The notes beneath the pieces are model-generated. The model searched no databases. It was not told the origin of the DNA and worked only from the letters and a program-made list of their open reading frames with translations. From the NCBI GenBank assembly GCA_029298735.1, contig JANSLP010000075.1:62001-126000 (forward strand): 64,000 bases of DNA. The letters run 5' to 3'. This stretch comes from Ophiostoma sp. CBS 140.51 (Eukaryota > Ascomycota > Sordariomycetes > Ophiostomatales > Ophiostomataceae). Shown here piece after piece: positions 1 to 12,700 of this stretch (position 1 is the first letter of the stretch; each line of letters begins with the position of its first letter). Both the position numbers and the translations under genes were made by a program.

Positions 1-3000
1 CCCGGTCACCCATCCACCCCAGGAGAAATACCACATATTTTTTGAGAACCTGCATCCCACCTCCGGTAGTAGTGTCCCTGGGTGTCTGCATGCATGCGGA
101 GAGGTCTCACTGGCGGCGGCACGAGCCCGCCCCAGGAAACAGGCCAGGATGTGCAGCATGAGGGAAAAAAAGAGAAGGTGCAGGCAGAGAGACGATAGAA
201 GGGGGGAAAAAGGAAGGAAAACACGGAGAAACGGTGAACCAGCCCAGCTGCACTGCTCGGCAGCTGGAAGCTGAGAGGGCTAGCTATGCATGCTCTTACA
301 AGCTTTTTTTCTCCTCACAGCTCCGGATATGCGGTGTGTGAGGAGCTGAGGCTGAAGGAGGGCAGAACGGCAGAAAGCTCGAAAGGTTGGTGGTCTGGTG
401 AGACAAGAGTACGACACTCGTACATAGGTCGGGAGAATAAGTTTGTCGATCCAATGTCTTCCGTACGATGCTCGTAACTTTTGCTTGTGCGCCTCCGCTG
501 TGGCTGGCTTCGGCCTCGTCATTGACCTTTCCCTGGCTCGGTCCGTGAACAGCTTCGAATATTGGACGTGATCGAGGGAATAAAAGAACATCGTCTGCCC
601 CAATGTGACGCTGGGCAGTCCAAGTCTGCTCCGGAGATCTGAAGATGGCCCGCACTGCCGCTGCTGGCCCGTGCTAGACGCATGCCACTGCGTGTTGGTG
701 AGTTGTGTCGTATGCAGGACCGCGGGCAGCCAGGCCCCTTGCCAGCTGAGAAGAGAGCTCAATGAGGATGGAGACAGCTCGCCATGTTGATATCAACATC
801 GATGGATGCCAACTCCATCCATTTCGCTAGACCCAGGACACAGACGTCTGTGGTTTTCTCGTCTCGACATGTCGTTTGTCCTCTCATCGTTCTCTCGTCC
901 CAATATCCCCTCCGCCGTCTCATCCTCTTCGTACAGATCGTACACAGCACTCGGATGTGCACCCCGCTGTCATCCTGTCTCGAAACAGCGAGGCTTGCGG
1001 TTGGATTTCTAACGGTGGCCCTAAAACACTAAAACACGCCGTCTCGCCCTGTCCCGCCCTTCGACCCCACTGGCGTTTCCCGCCACTGCTTGTCCCAGGC
1101 TCGATCCTGTGCTTTTTTTGGTCTTGCTCCGTGCTAAGATAAGATGCAAGGGAAAGACTAAATCTTGGTCGGCGCGAAAGGGGGCCGCTATTGTATTTCG
1201 ACTTTCGTTTAAATTACGGAGCAGAGCCGTTCGACGAGGGGCGCGCTGCTAGCCATTTGTCGTTGGCTCTCATCCTCTCATCCTTTTTTCGTCCATTGCT
1301 GACGATGCAGGATAGCCGCGTCGAGACGAATCCTCCCATCTCTCAGGTAGGACGACTGGCCAGTGCTGGCCATTCAATTGCATTCAACCTCTTGAGGATA
1401 CGGACGAGTATCAGAAAACGAACAAGAACGAGTGTCAGCAGAGCAAGCAATGGCCAGAAAAAACGTGGGATCAGGGTCGTGGGCGTCGTACCTTTGCTCC
1501 TCCAATTTTACTCCCCACCGTTTTCTCGGCGCTCCCCGCTCTGCTCTTCTTTTCTTCTTTTTCAGCGGGCATCTCACGCCGTTTCGTCTTTGGACCGTCT
1601 GCCGTCTGCTGTGGTTCTGGTGGTCCCTCGTCCGTGTTCCGTTGTCCAATGGCTTTGGATTTTGGCTCTCGCTTTTCGTCGACATCGTGCTCTTCTGGCG
1701 AGGCAATCGAGAAAAAAGAAACCCAGAGACAGGGAAACGAAACAGTGGAAGCGAATGCCGACAGCCCAGCCCATTGGAGCTAGCCTTGGACAGCAAAGCC
1801 ACCAATGGATACGTCGTGGTGTTCGCTCTGAACTTTTCGTGTATTTTTTGTGCATGGTCTTTGCCAAAAGCCGTGAAGGCTCAAAGCTATGGAGGACTCC
1901 GTCCCAATTCAATGAAAGGAAACTGTCCATGCGGCACTCTAAAACGTACCAATTTTGACCGCCACGCTCCTTCCTCGTCGAGCTGGCTGCAAGCACTTTC
2001 CTATTCACAGAGCTCGCAAGAGTAAGAGCTTCCATTGTGTCATGCACGGAAACTGGGCTGCACCTTCCCTCCTGTGCACCTTTCTGCTGGCCACACCTGC
2101 CAAGGCCTGGACCAAACCCGACAGAGCATGTCTTGAGAGGTTCCTTCCTTGCAAATCACTACCGGCTCGGGACAAGATGGGCCCAACCAGGCCCAAGTTT
2201 GCACTCATTTACGCTCAAACACACCTGCTCTGCACATTCTGTTTACTGCGCACACACCCCTGCCCCCTTTAATTATTCCCCTTTTGCGCCGGCCGGCTGC
2301 TGGTGTCCAGTGGCCCACGCCTTCCTGTTGTGTGTGTACTCAGTATTGTGGTCTGCCCTCCACCCATCGCTCTTTCTCTCTTTGCTCTGTCTGTGTGCCT
2401 GTGTGCTTGTGTGCTGTGTTCCTCTTTCCTTCCCCCCATGTCTCGCCCACCCAATGCAAGGCCAAAGCAGGTCAACCCTTGCCCATCCCCCCTTCCCCAT
2501 TTGGCGCTCCCCCTGAATGAAAACACGCAGCTAGTCAAGTAGAGTGGCAGCAGACACAGGTTTAGGGAAAGAGGGAGTCGACAAAAGTAAAAAGAGCCTT
2601 GTTCTTTCCCATCGTCTCTTATCCCGTCGCTCCTACCCTGGCCGCCGCGCATCCAATGTCCCGTCCCTTCCTTTTTTGCCTGTCCCACCCCTTTTTTTCT
2701 TTCCTGCTCGTCTTGGGCTTGCCTTTTTGCCTCACTTTGCCTCTTTTCTTCTCTCTTCCACCTCGATTTTGACTTTAACCTCCCCTCGTCTGATTTCGGT
2801 CCCCCTTTTTATATCGACGACGTATTACTACCACCTCGACCGACCTTATTTACTCTCCGACTGTGAACCCCGGCACTCACTTTCGTTGTGACCTGACCCT
2901 TCTTTCGCCGCTCCCGTCCCTCCCCTACGTCGACTTTTCTCTCCCTTGCGGCCTCATATTGTCCTCTTTTTTCGTTTACGACACCACGAACTACTTCGAA

Positions 3001-3062
3001 TTGGTCTAGGGCAAACGACAACAACAAACGGGCACGGCGACACACATCACCGGCACGGAAAG
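1..3062. other. Gene-free stretch upstream of the Msb1-type gene
   Basis: I see no gene here that I can support. Open frames of up to about 255 codons occur around 1.2-2.0 kb, but they overlap each other in several frames and translate to low-complexity, Ser/Arg/Leu-rich strings without recognisable domains. From about 2.6 kb to 3.06 kb the + strand is very rich in C and T, which is typical of a fungal promoter and transcribed leader and fits the start of the gene at 3063. Confidence 0.5.
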
Positions 3063-6000
3063 ATGCCCAGCATATTTTCGCGCCTCAAGGGCAAGGACGG
3101 CCCCACCAAAGTCAAGTCCAAGAAGAACGGCGCCGGCCAGGCTTTTGCCAGCCAGGTGCCGGCCAAGCCCCGATGGGAGGATGCCTACACGCGCAAGACC
3201 GTTGAGCCGGAGGAGATTCACGAGCTAGTGCGGCTCTGCACAGAGGAATTGAAGGCCAGAGGTTCGTTTACTCTCCCTTGCTTCCACCATCGACGTCCCG
3301 ACTTACACCCGTTTGCTTTTTTTTGTTGCTTTTTTGAGATTACTTGATTTGGTGATATCTTTTTACTGACCATTGCCTGCTTACCTCGCCTGCAGCGTTG
3401 GATATTCCGTTCCTTCTGCTTCCTTTCCGTCCCACATCCGACCCCAGTGCTGTTCGCACGTTCATCCGCCACTTTTTCGACCAGAATGCGCCCCTCTCCG
3501 GCGAGCTACTTCTCCAGGAGCTGCGCATGACCGAGCCAATGGTTATTTCTGGCGTTGTCAAGTGGTGCTGGAGCCGTCTACAGGGCGGTGTTGTTGGCTG
3601 GGATGCATACGAGCTTTTCAAGATTGGCGAGCAAGGTACGTTGAGCTCGAAGCTCCCCTCAATTGCAGCCCCAATTTCCCACTAACATTATGCCTCCCAC
3701 AATAGATTCACATGGTGCGCACAGCTCTTTCACAACATTTATTCCCCTGAGCGTGGACAACCATGCCCGCTCTAGCATTATTTTCAGCTTCTTCGACCTG
3801 ATGTCGGCCATTGCCGCGCACGGCAAGGTCAACGGTTTTGGTGGCCGCAAGCTGTCACGCATGGCATCGTGGTGGGCTTTCGAGAACAACGACACAGGCA
3901 ATGGCTTCGAGGGCGGTTACAAGGAGTGGCTCAAGGCCGCAGATGCCACAAGTCACTTGTTCTTCGCATACCTGCGCTCGCTCTCGCCACAGCAGGGCAT
4001 TGGCAGCTTTGCCGTCCTGCCCATGTCTCTCCAGAAGCTTCTGCAGGAGACCGAATACCCGCCCCAGCGGCCTAGCTTGCTCCAGTCGTCGACCAACAAG
4101 GTTATCATGATTGTCGACACAGTGTCCCCGACGCCTTTCTCGCTGCTCCGCCGTGGCAGCCACTTCCAGTACCGCGATGACGACCGCGCTCTGCGCGAGT
4201 TCTCCGACTACGAGGACCCCGTTCAGGCCCTGACCGACGAGTGCCGCAGAGTTCTTAAGGCGATTTCTGCAGCAAACCAGACGCAGGCCGTTTCGAGTTC
4301 CAAGCACTCCACTTCGCTCCGCGATGCTTCCTGGTCGCGCTTTGAAGATATCGGCTTCGGCAGCGTCCTAGAGGAGGAAGACGAAGAGGATGACAGCGCA
4401 AAGGACCTTGCGAACCGCCGCAACCGCGGTCTGCGGACCACTCCTGCCTCTGGTGGCGACGGTCTCGCCCGTCCGACGACGCCCTCGTGGGCTGACTTTC
4501 TCTCGTCTGGTTTTGTTGATGACGGCCCGAACAGCCCGACAAACATGCTCCTCCCGCCGGACAAGGTCCTTCCCCCGATCGACACGCAAATTCGCCAGCG
4601 GAGCTCCCAGTCGCACCGCCCTCGCCTGGAGACGGAGCGCACCCTCGAGCCGGGTGAGCTTGCCAGCATCAGCCGCTTTGACCTGGACGATTCGTTTTGG
4701 TGGGTGTGGATGACAAGCTTGGCGCCCGAAGAGACCCCTGAGCGGAAATCTGCGTTCGGCAGATGTGCTGTTATTGAGACGCGGATCCGTACTGGCCGCT
4801 GGCTGGTGATGGAGGAGATTGTCAAGGGCGCAGCTGCTGAGCCTGATGCGGGCGCATACATTGCTGAGAAGAAGGGATTCTTCAGCTGGACGCGCAGAAA
4901 CAAGGGCATCTCTCGCAGCAAGTCGACTGGCAAGCAGGCGCTCGACCGTGGCCAGCACGGCCTCCTTGCGCCCAACAATACGCTTGGTGTTAGCAAGACC
5001 AGCATTGTGGCTGACCAGCAGGCCAAAATCCAGGCAGCTGCGCAGAGACTGCATGAGCGACAGAGAGCAGAGGAGAGAGAGCAGGCTGGCTCTACTCTGG
5101 CGAAGCGCGGGCGCGTCGAGAGCGCCTCGCACGAGAAGACGACCAGCATTATGACTATCCAGCCTGTCATCGCCTCGGAAGCCTCTTCTGCCATGAAGTG
5201 GGCCAGCAAGTACGATAAGGAGGCTATTCGCGACGCGTACCTGTCCAACTCCAACGCTGGCCGTGGCAATCCCGCCTCCATGTCCACACCGGCTGTCCAC
5301 ACTAACGGTATCAACTCCTCGACCAACGGCCATGAGAAGTCTCACCCTGTCCTAGACAGCACAAGAAAGCCCGTTGCAGCATCCCCGGCCCCCGTTCAAC
5401 AGCCGATTGCGGCGCCAGCACCTGCACCTGCACCGGCGCCAGTGGCTTCTGCTGCTCCGCCTGCCTCGTCGGCGAGCCTCGCTATCCTGCCCGCCCCGGC
5501 TCGCAACGAAGACTCGCTGGACCTGTCCGAAAAGGCTGTCCGTGTGGCTGACTCTCCTACGAGCATCCACCCTGCTGAGCGCCAGGAGGAATCTGGCCGC
5601 ACGTCGCCCCCGGTGCCTCCCAAGGACAACCAGGCCAGCCTGAACGCCACCCGGGCGGCCATTGTCCCCCCGACTCCCACTCCCGCTGTTGAGACCAGCC
5701 CCGAAGGCAAGAAGGCCCTGAAGAAGCTCCACAAGGACGGCAAAGAGGAGAAGGCATCGCTTCCGCCGTCTTCCTCCACTGGTGGTCTGCGCAAACTGTT
5801 CGGACGCAAGAACCGTCAATCCAAGCTGCCTGACAACGCTGCTGCTGGCGTGAACGCCCTGCTTGCTGCTGATGCGAAGAAAAACGCCGCTCCCAAAGCT
5901 GCGGCCCCGGCCCAGAAGCCTGCATCGATCGCTTCGACTGCGCCCCCGGCTGCCCCCAAGGCTACCCCTGCTCCTCCCGCGCCTGTCGCCTCCGTGGCTG

Positions 6001-6643
6001 CCCCTGTTTCTGCACCTGAGCCTACTGTTGAGACCGAACAGGCTGCAGAGCCCCCGAGAACCCCGACTGTTCCCGAGCCCATCTACGCTGTTTCTAACGG
6101 CTCCGAGTCGCGTATTGGCACTGCCGACGCCCAGGACGCTGCCAAGGAGTTCTCCCGCTTCGACCAGGGTCCTCTGACCGACCAGCCGGCCTTTATCCCC
6201 GAGGACTCGGACAACGAGGCTGACGAGGCTGTTCCTCCGCCTATCGCCCGCCAGCGGTCGCCCGTCTCGCCAGAGCCTCTTGCTTCTGTTCCCACCACGG
6301 AGGCTTCGCCTTCTCCTGTCGTCCCGGCTGTCGACCGTTGGGCCCAGATCCGCAAGAACGCCGCGGACCGTGCTGCCCAGCGCCAGGCTGAGGAGCCCCC
6401 CCGGAGAGACTACAGCACCAACAAGCCTATTGATGGCAACAGTGACACCAGTGGTGAAGAGAGTAAGTCAACAACATAAAGATGAACACGCTTGGCACTG
6501 ATTGTGACCATATGCTAACATTTCTCCTAGCTATTGAATCTCGCGTTGCCCGTATCAAGGCTCGCGTGGCTGAGCTGACTGGCAACATGGAGGGCGTCTC
6601 GCCTCCCGGTGCCGCCCGTGCTCCTCCTCCCATTCGCCGTTAA
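3063..6643 (+). CDS. msb1: Msb1/Mug8-type morphogenesis protein (RhoGAP-like domain)
   Basis: Four exons fit: 3063-3261, 3396-3635, 3706-6462 and 6531-6643, giving 1102 residues with every junction GT...AG and in frame. The start ATG opens a short basic N-terminus (MPSIFSRLKGKDG) followed by the region PRWEDAYTRKTVEPEEIHEL and then WSRLQGGVVGWDAYELFKIGE. This arrangement is characteristic of the fungal Msb1/Mug8 family, whose N-terminal half is a RhoGAP-like fold. Family members act at sites of polarised growth with Rho/Cdc42 and cell-wall signalling; that role is inferred from the family. After about residue 450 the chain becomes disordered: coiled or charged stretches, then Ala/Pro-rich repeats (APAPAPAPAPV) and a short basic patch (GGLRKLFGRKNRQSK). 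The last exon encodes TIESRVARIKARVAELTG, a conserved-looking helical tail. No membrane segment or signal peptide is visible. The next gene (zinc transporter) is convergent. Confidence 0.85.
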
Positions 6644-7700
6644 TATTTCCTTGAACATCTAGTCCTTCGAGACGACTCATTTCATTCACTTTTTTTCATA
6701 CCCTTTCGCCCACGTTGGTTTGATTACACTCTAGCGTGCGAGTCCCCCATTCTTGGATTGTCTTGCATTTAGTTTTTCTTTTGAAAATTTCCCTATGTTG
6801 AAAATCCTTTCAGCTCGCCTCGTTCTTTGGGCGTTCTATTTCATTCATGTCACGCGATCTTTTGGCCATTTTATGTTTCTGTTTGCTTCATGCGTTTTGC
6901 TTTTCTTGCTATCTTGTCATTGGTTTCTATTTGCTTTCTCCTGTTGACTTTTGAGGTCTTCGGATACCTCGCTCTTTCTCGTCTCTCTTTCCGTTTCTCT
7001 TTCTCTTTTCTCTTTTCTCATTCTTAAAATTTTCTTTTGAGAACCCCCATCCTACAGATATACCCCTCCCAAAATGATACCACTAGAGGGGAGGTTCCGG
7101 CTTCTCTCTCTTTTGTTATGTTTGTTTCTCGTGTCTTCGTCAGCCGAAACCAAAATAAAAAAGAAGCTTGATGAAGTTCAGAAAGCGAGCGAGCCAGTTT
7201 CAGTTTTCTTTTTTCCTAAAGTAGTTAATTTTGAATTATTATTTTACTATTATCTCATATGTCACATATTTTATATCTCATCGACTTAAATACATGGTTT
7301 GAACGGATGCTTTATAACCAAGAGATGGCCCTTTTGTTACCATCCTTTTTGTATCCAGAAAGATATGGAAAATAGAAAATAAGAAATATACTGTAAGCGG
7401 GTGCTGTCTATAGGAGACCGATTCGCACCAACAATGTTAAGACCAAAAAAAAAAATAAAAATAAAATGAAATGAAAAGATGTAACGCCTTGAAAGCTTCA
7501 AACGCCGTGAATACAAAAATGCAGCCCAAGAAAAATACAAGAAGAAAAGCGACATAGGAAAAAAAATGTACCATGGAGGGTTTTATGGGTTTGTGTAGTA
7601 GTGTAGCAAAAAAGAATAGACAAGAAAGAAAATAGGGTCAGGTAGGTTATCCTGGAATGGAATACAGAAGAGGAAAATAAAAGAGAGTGAGGGTATAGAA
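6644..7700. other. Convergent intergenic region
   Basis: This is the shared 3' region of the Msb1-type gene (+) and the zinc transporter (-). It is rich in T runs, contains A/T-rich polyadenylation-like stretches (for example around 7450-7480) and holds no open frame with a recognisable product. Confidence 0.6.
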
Positions 7701-9728
7701 TTAGTGAGAGTGGGAGTGACCGCCGTGCTCGCTGTTGGCACTGCTGCCCGGCGGAGAGCCCGGCGGAGAGCCTGTCCGAGAGCCAGTGCGCGATGCGACC
7801 GAACAGCAACCCTGGGCCTCGCAGTCATCGACGCAGTCCAGCAGGCAGCTCGGGCCTCCCGCGGCGACATCGATGCCGGCGGCCTTGGCCGTGGACGAAG
7901 TTGCAGTAGCAGGCGTCGTGGAGGTCGTTGCAGACGCGGGCGCCGACGTGGGAATGCTGTCGCCAAAGACGGTGTGGTTGCCAGCGTGAGAGGCGTCGCC
8001 CAGACCAACTCTAAACTCGGGCTGGATGGTGGCACTGTGGATGCCGTAGCCGTGCAGACACTTGCGCACGCGACGGGCCAGGCCCATGTAGCGCTCGCCG
8101 CCGTTATCGGTGATGGGGAAGGCGACCTCAATGTGCAGGGAGGCGACAATCTGGGTGTCAGACAGCTGCCAGACGTGGATGTGGTGGCAGCTGAGGATAC
8201 CTTCGAGGTCCTGAATGTCTTCGCGGATGTCGTTGATGTTGATGTGGTCGGGCGTGGCCTGCAGGAGAATCTTGGAGGTGGCCTTGGTCAGGGGAATAGC
8301 GGACTTGAGGATAATGAGCGTGATGAAGAGCGAGACGATGGGATCCGCGTACATGCGGTACTTCCACTCGGTCTTCCAGATAATCAGAGCAGTAACAATG
8401 ACACCAATGTTGCCCAGGGCGTCACCAATGACGTGGAGGACCATGGCGTTCATGCCCATATCGCCGTGGCTGTGGCCGTGAGCCGAGCTGGGGTCGCGCG
8501 GCTCGTTGTGGTGGTGACCGCCGTGCGAATCGCGGCGACGAGCGTGGTGATGGGCGTGATCATGGCTGTCGTTGTGGCTGTGGGTGCCGTCGTGGTCGTG
8601 GCCGTGGTCGTGATCCGGAGCAGCAGCGCCGCCGTACTTGCCGGAGCTCTTCTTGCTGATGGAGCTGGGGCTATCACCTCCAATAAGAGGCGTGCGCTCC
8701 GTGGCGGAAGAACCGTTGGAAGCACCGTTGGCATTGCCATCGCCGACAATAGTGGTGTCGTCGTTGTCGACCTCCTCCTCCTCTTCGACGTTGCGGCTCT
8801 GGCTCGCGGCGATGATCTCGCGGATGTCGTTGCGGAAGCTGGCGGGGTGGATGCTGATGTCGTTGATGGTGGTCTTGATGCGGCGGCCACTGTTGGCACG
8901 ACCGCGCACGCTACCATTGCCCCGCGAGCGAGCCGAGCCACGGCTGTCGGAGCGCTCGTGGCCGTGGTTGAGGCCAGAGAAGGCGATGCGGCGTGTGTCG
9001 GGGCTCAGGGGTGTCGTCTCGGCGTTGGCCTCCTCGTCTTCGTCAGGGCAGCTGTCTGCGTCGTCAACAGCATCGGCAGCACCGTCCTCCTGGCCGTGCT
9101 CGTCGTGTGAGTGGCTGTGTTCGCCGTGAGCATGGCCGTGGTCGTGTCCGTGGCCAGCCTCGAGATCGCCGCTGGGGCCGTGAGAGTGGCCGTGGCCGCC
9201 CAGGACCCAGAAACCGACCAAATTTGACGCAAGGCCGAAGCAGCCAACGATAAGCACGATCTCAGGGTTGCTGATGTCGGGAGGGTCGAAGAAGCGCTGG
9301 ATGGCTTCGAGAACGATGGTGACGCAGAGGCCGATGAGGAAAGTCGCGTTGAAGAAGGCACCGAGAATTTCAGCACGAAGCCACTGGAGGTGTTAGAAGG
9401 TGGGCTCGACGATAAACAAAGAAGTATGAGGAGGTGTAGACTTACGCCATAGGAATACCGATCGTTTGACTCTTTACGGGCGAGAGTGACGGCCCAGAGA
9501 CCGACTGCGAGAGAGATGATGTCGTTGAGCTGATTCAAAGTTAACATGTGATTCCGGAGAGAGCAAACGCGACACTGGCGGCAGTCTTTCCGCGCATACC
9601 ATGTGGAAGGCATCTGCAATCAGAGCCAAACTCGAGACGTAGTAGCCGACGCCCAGCTCGATGAAGAGAAAGACGGTATCGAGCGCCATCATGACGCCGA
9701 TGCGCGTCGTCTTCGACCAGCCCTTCAT
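7701..9728 (-). CDS. zrc1: CDF-family zinc transporter (Zrc1/Cot1 type)
   Basis: On the minus strand three exons fit: 9728-9600, 9529-9446 and 9383-7701, giving 631 residues. The product is a cation diffusion facilitator, a family that moves Zn2+ (sometimes Co2+ or Cd2+) out of the cytosol in exchange for H+. The His-rich Zrc1/Cot1 type usually sits in the vacuole membrane. The zinc-binding HxxxD motifs are both present: H42-D46 in membrane helix II (ADAFHMLND) and H388-D392 in helix V (HVIGD). The first motif is split by intron 1 exactly between M43 and L44, and joining the exons restores it, which supports the gene model. Between helices IV and V lies a loop of about 240 residues that starts and ends with His-rich runs (GHGHSHG, DHDHGHDHDG, HDHAHHHARR) and has an acidic middle. 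The C-terminus ends in GGHSHSH. Intron lengths are 70 and 62 nt. The 5' side faces a long gene-free stretch. Confidence 0.92.
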
Positions 9729-12700
9729 TTTGACGATTTGGTGGCAACTAAGCCAGCATTCAGCGAAAAAAAAAAACTCGAGCGACGAGCCGAGAAAGAA
9801 ATGTCGCGCGCAGGCGCGGACAACGAGATGGGCGACGATGGGATTGCGAGCGGTCGTTTGCGTTCGGTTGTGTCCCGTTGCGTTCTCGATTGCGTTTGGT
9901 CGGAGATGACGTTTCCCCCCCAAAATTCGGGTAAAAGCCCTGCAGGAGCGCGCGTAATCCAGGTAATTATGGCCGGAAAACGAGATCGGAAGGTTCGTCT
10001 GACAGTCGTGAGAAGAAACGCGAGATAAAGAAAAAAGTGTGTTGTCGAAATTTGAAACGTCGATAGCGTCCCAGGGGCGGAGGGAGAATTCGAGAATAAG
10101 ATTCAAAGAAAGGTACTCTTAGATTTTGTAGGAGGAAAGGGAGGCAAAAGTATGTTTAATCACGTCAACGGCGCCAAAAGGGGAGATCGCCTTCTGGCAG
10201 GAGAGGAATGGAGGTACTCTCGGTACTGTAGCGAAGGCAGTGACGACCGACAGTCGGGGCAAATTGGTGGAAGGGGCGATCGGGTGACAAAGGGTCGCGC
10301 CTGTTGCACGGAATGCGCTGGTCGTAATTAAGAGGCGTCTCAGGGCGAGCTGAGAGTGCACTCAACGTCAATAAAAGGGATCAAACGGGGCAAAACATGC
10401 GGATAGATTTTGCGAAGAAATTTCCCAATGCGAAAAGACAAGACAAGAAAGAGGAAAAAGAGATGTCAAAAGACGAAAGCAAGACGAGCGCTCGTCCGGG
10501 GAGTTTTTTCGAAAAACATTTTTGTTTCTATCTTATTTTTCACTACTCCGTACCTCTGCTTGTAGCTTTTGGGTCGTTCTTTCCCTGCAAAAGTACACTA
10601 ATTTCACTTTGTTCTCCACAGTTGATCGGGAGGGAAGGAGCTAACAACAAACGGCTGCTATTTTTCTTATTTTTGGGAGAGCTTTGAAGGGGGCAAGAGC
10701 AAGTTGGGGGGCCGAATAGTGGGGGATGTGGTGATTAGGCCAGGCCCAGCCAGGCAGCCGGGTGGACGAAAACCCAGAAGTTTGTCGTATCGCGCTGCCG
10801 CCAGCACTGTCGTAGGGCGTGCTTAACTGTGTATCTGATGTATCTTGCCTGCCACCTTCCCATAACGGCGCGGAGCCGAGCGCCTTCCAGGGTTACTGTT
10901 AGCTATCTTATCGCAAAATCCACGGAGATATCCTGTGAAGGCGAGCTCGGAAGGAGCGACTGAACGACTGAACGGCTGAGGGCGTGTTTGGGCACGAAAA
11001 AGGCAAGGAAGGTGCCGAGGGCATCTACGTCGAAACGACTAATCGCTACGGTTACGCGAAGCTTGCTGAAAGGGCAGGAGCAGCATGAGGACCGCGACGG
11101 CAGGCACGTTCTGCCAGAGCTGCCCTATCTTTCTTGGTTTTGAACTCTCTTTTTCTTTTTCTCTTTTCTTACGGAGTACTCTGCTAATTATTCATCGACA
11201 CATAGACAAAGACGACCTAAACGGTGGTTGAGTTCTTGCTCTGGACCTGCCAGTCGTACGAAGATCGGCCAGGCACTAAGAAAAAGAAGATACAGACAGA
11301 CAGACGGCGGGATTTGCATGTAGAAAATATCGAAAATATCAAACTTTACAGAGAGATGGGTCCCAAGAAACGGGAACTTTGCGCGGGCAATCCAATGGGA
11401 AACTCTCCTGGCGCCTTGTGGCGTTTCTGGTATTCTACTGGCGTTGTTACCTTCGGCGCCGGACGTGGAAAAACAAAACAAGTGTACTTGGACCGAGTAG
11501 AGAAGTGTTTTGAAAGTCTCGGAAAACACGGCGATGCACCGACAGAAAAACAGAAGGCCTGAAAACAGGTTTGCAAGTGAAATTGGCAAAGTGTTGATTG
11601 CTTTCGTTTCTGTTTTTCTCCGAGCTTTGCTTGCTCTTGCATGTCTCCTCGGTCGAGCGATATCGGATTTCCACTGGCCGTGGGGGCCGTGCATCTAAAC
11701 CCGCAAAGGTGTGCTTCGGACGACGCACCGTCCGTTGAATGACGCGTGCGTTGGGATAAAAGTACTGTGAGAACGTTTTTATTTTATTTTGTTCTTCTTT
11801 CGCAGCCTGGCAGACTACCCCACAATCAGAGGACCTTGCAGCGCGGCGTGTCCTTCAACGTCTGCGCGTTTTGTGGCGCCATACCGCTCCTCCGGAAACT
11901 ATCCGACCCGGGCCGGAAGAGACGGAGAATGCCAAGACCATATGAGAAATGGGAATTGTGGTATGTGAAGACCCTTGTTTGACAGTCGAGGATCGTCGAG
12001 GACCGTCGAGGATCTTTTCTCCATCATCGTTGTCTTTTTCTTCATATTTCTATCCCCCTTTCCCTTCACATATTTTCGTGTCTTGTTAGCCTTCACCAGA
12101 GGGATAGAATACGAGGCTGCCAGGAAGATCATGTCAAACTTCACAGCTTGCCCTTTGATAATGTTGATCAGATAAGTGAATAACGTTGATTGATCCAGCC
12201 GACGCTTGGCTAATATACACAACCCAGTGGCTGATCTGCTGACAACAGACTCTCACTTGGCACGCCCGCATCGAAGCCACATCGGATCTGGTAATGCCAT
12301 AAGCATCTCCAAGGTTGCATGCTCTGCATACTGTGCGACATCAGCGAGTCACCACTTGTGAGTCTGTTTCATCTGAGCTTTTTGTGCCACAGAATCTTCC
12401 GCGCCTTGCACGAACTGTGTGAGACTGGCTGGCCAACTAGACACAGTCAGGGAAAGGTGCAGAATTAGAGCATACTTGTCAAATGCATCTCAACTGCCGT
12501 CTTTTTTTTTTTTCGCTTCGTGCATGTGCATCTCTGACGGGCTTTCACACACGTTTTGATAATCACCCAGAGGGAACCAACAAGCGAGATAAAAAGGAGG
12601 GATATGGGCGTCTGCACAGTCCAGATATATTACTCACTTTGCCAGCCGTGTTTGGTGTCTCCCAACAGCACCGCTTAATGACCACCCAAGGGTTTGCTTA

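Noticed and set aside
1191..2047. Several overlapping open frames of 140-255 codons on both strands
   Set aside because: They overlap in opposing frames with no preferred one and show no domain or conserved-looking block.
7704..9110. 468-codon + strand open frame opposite the zinc transporter
   Set aside because: It is the antisense shadow of the His/Asp-rich transporter frame. The translation is a Val/Ala/Asp-rich string with no domain.
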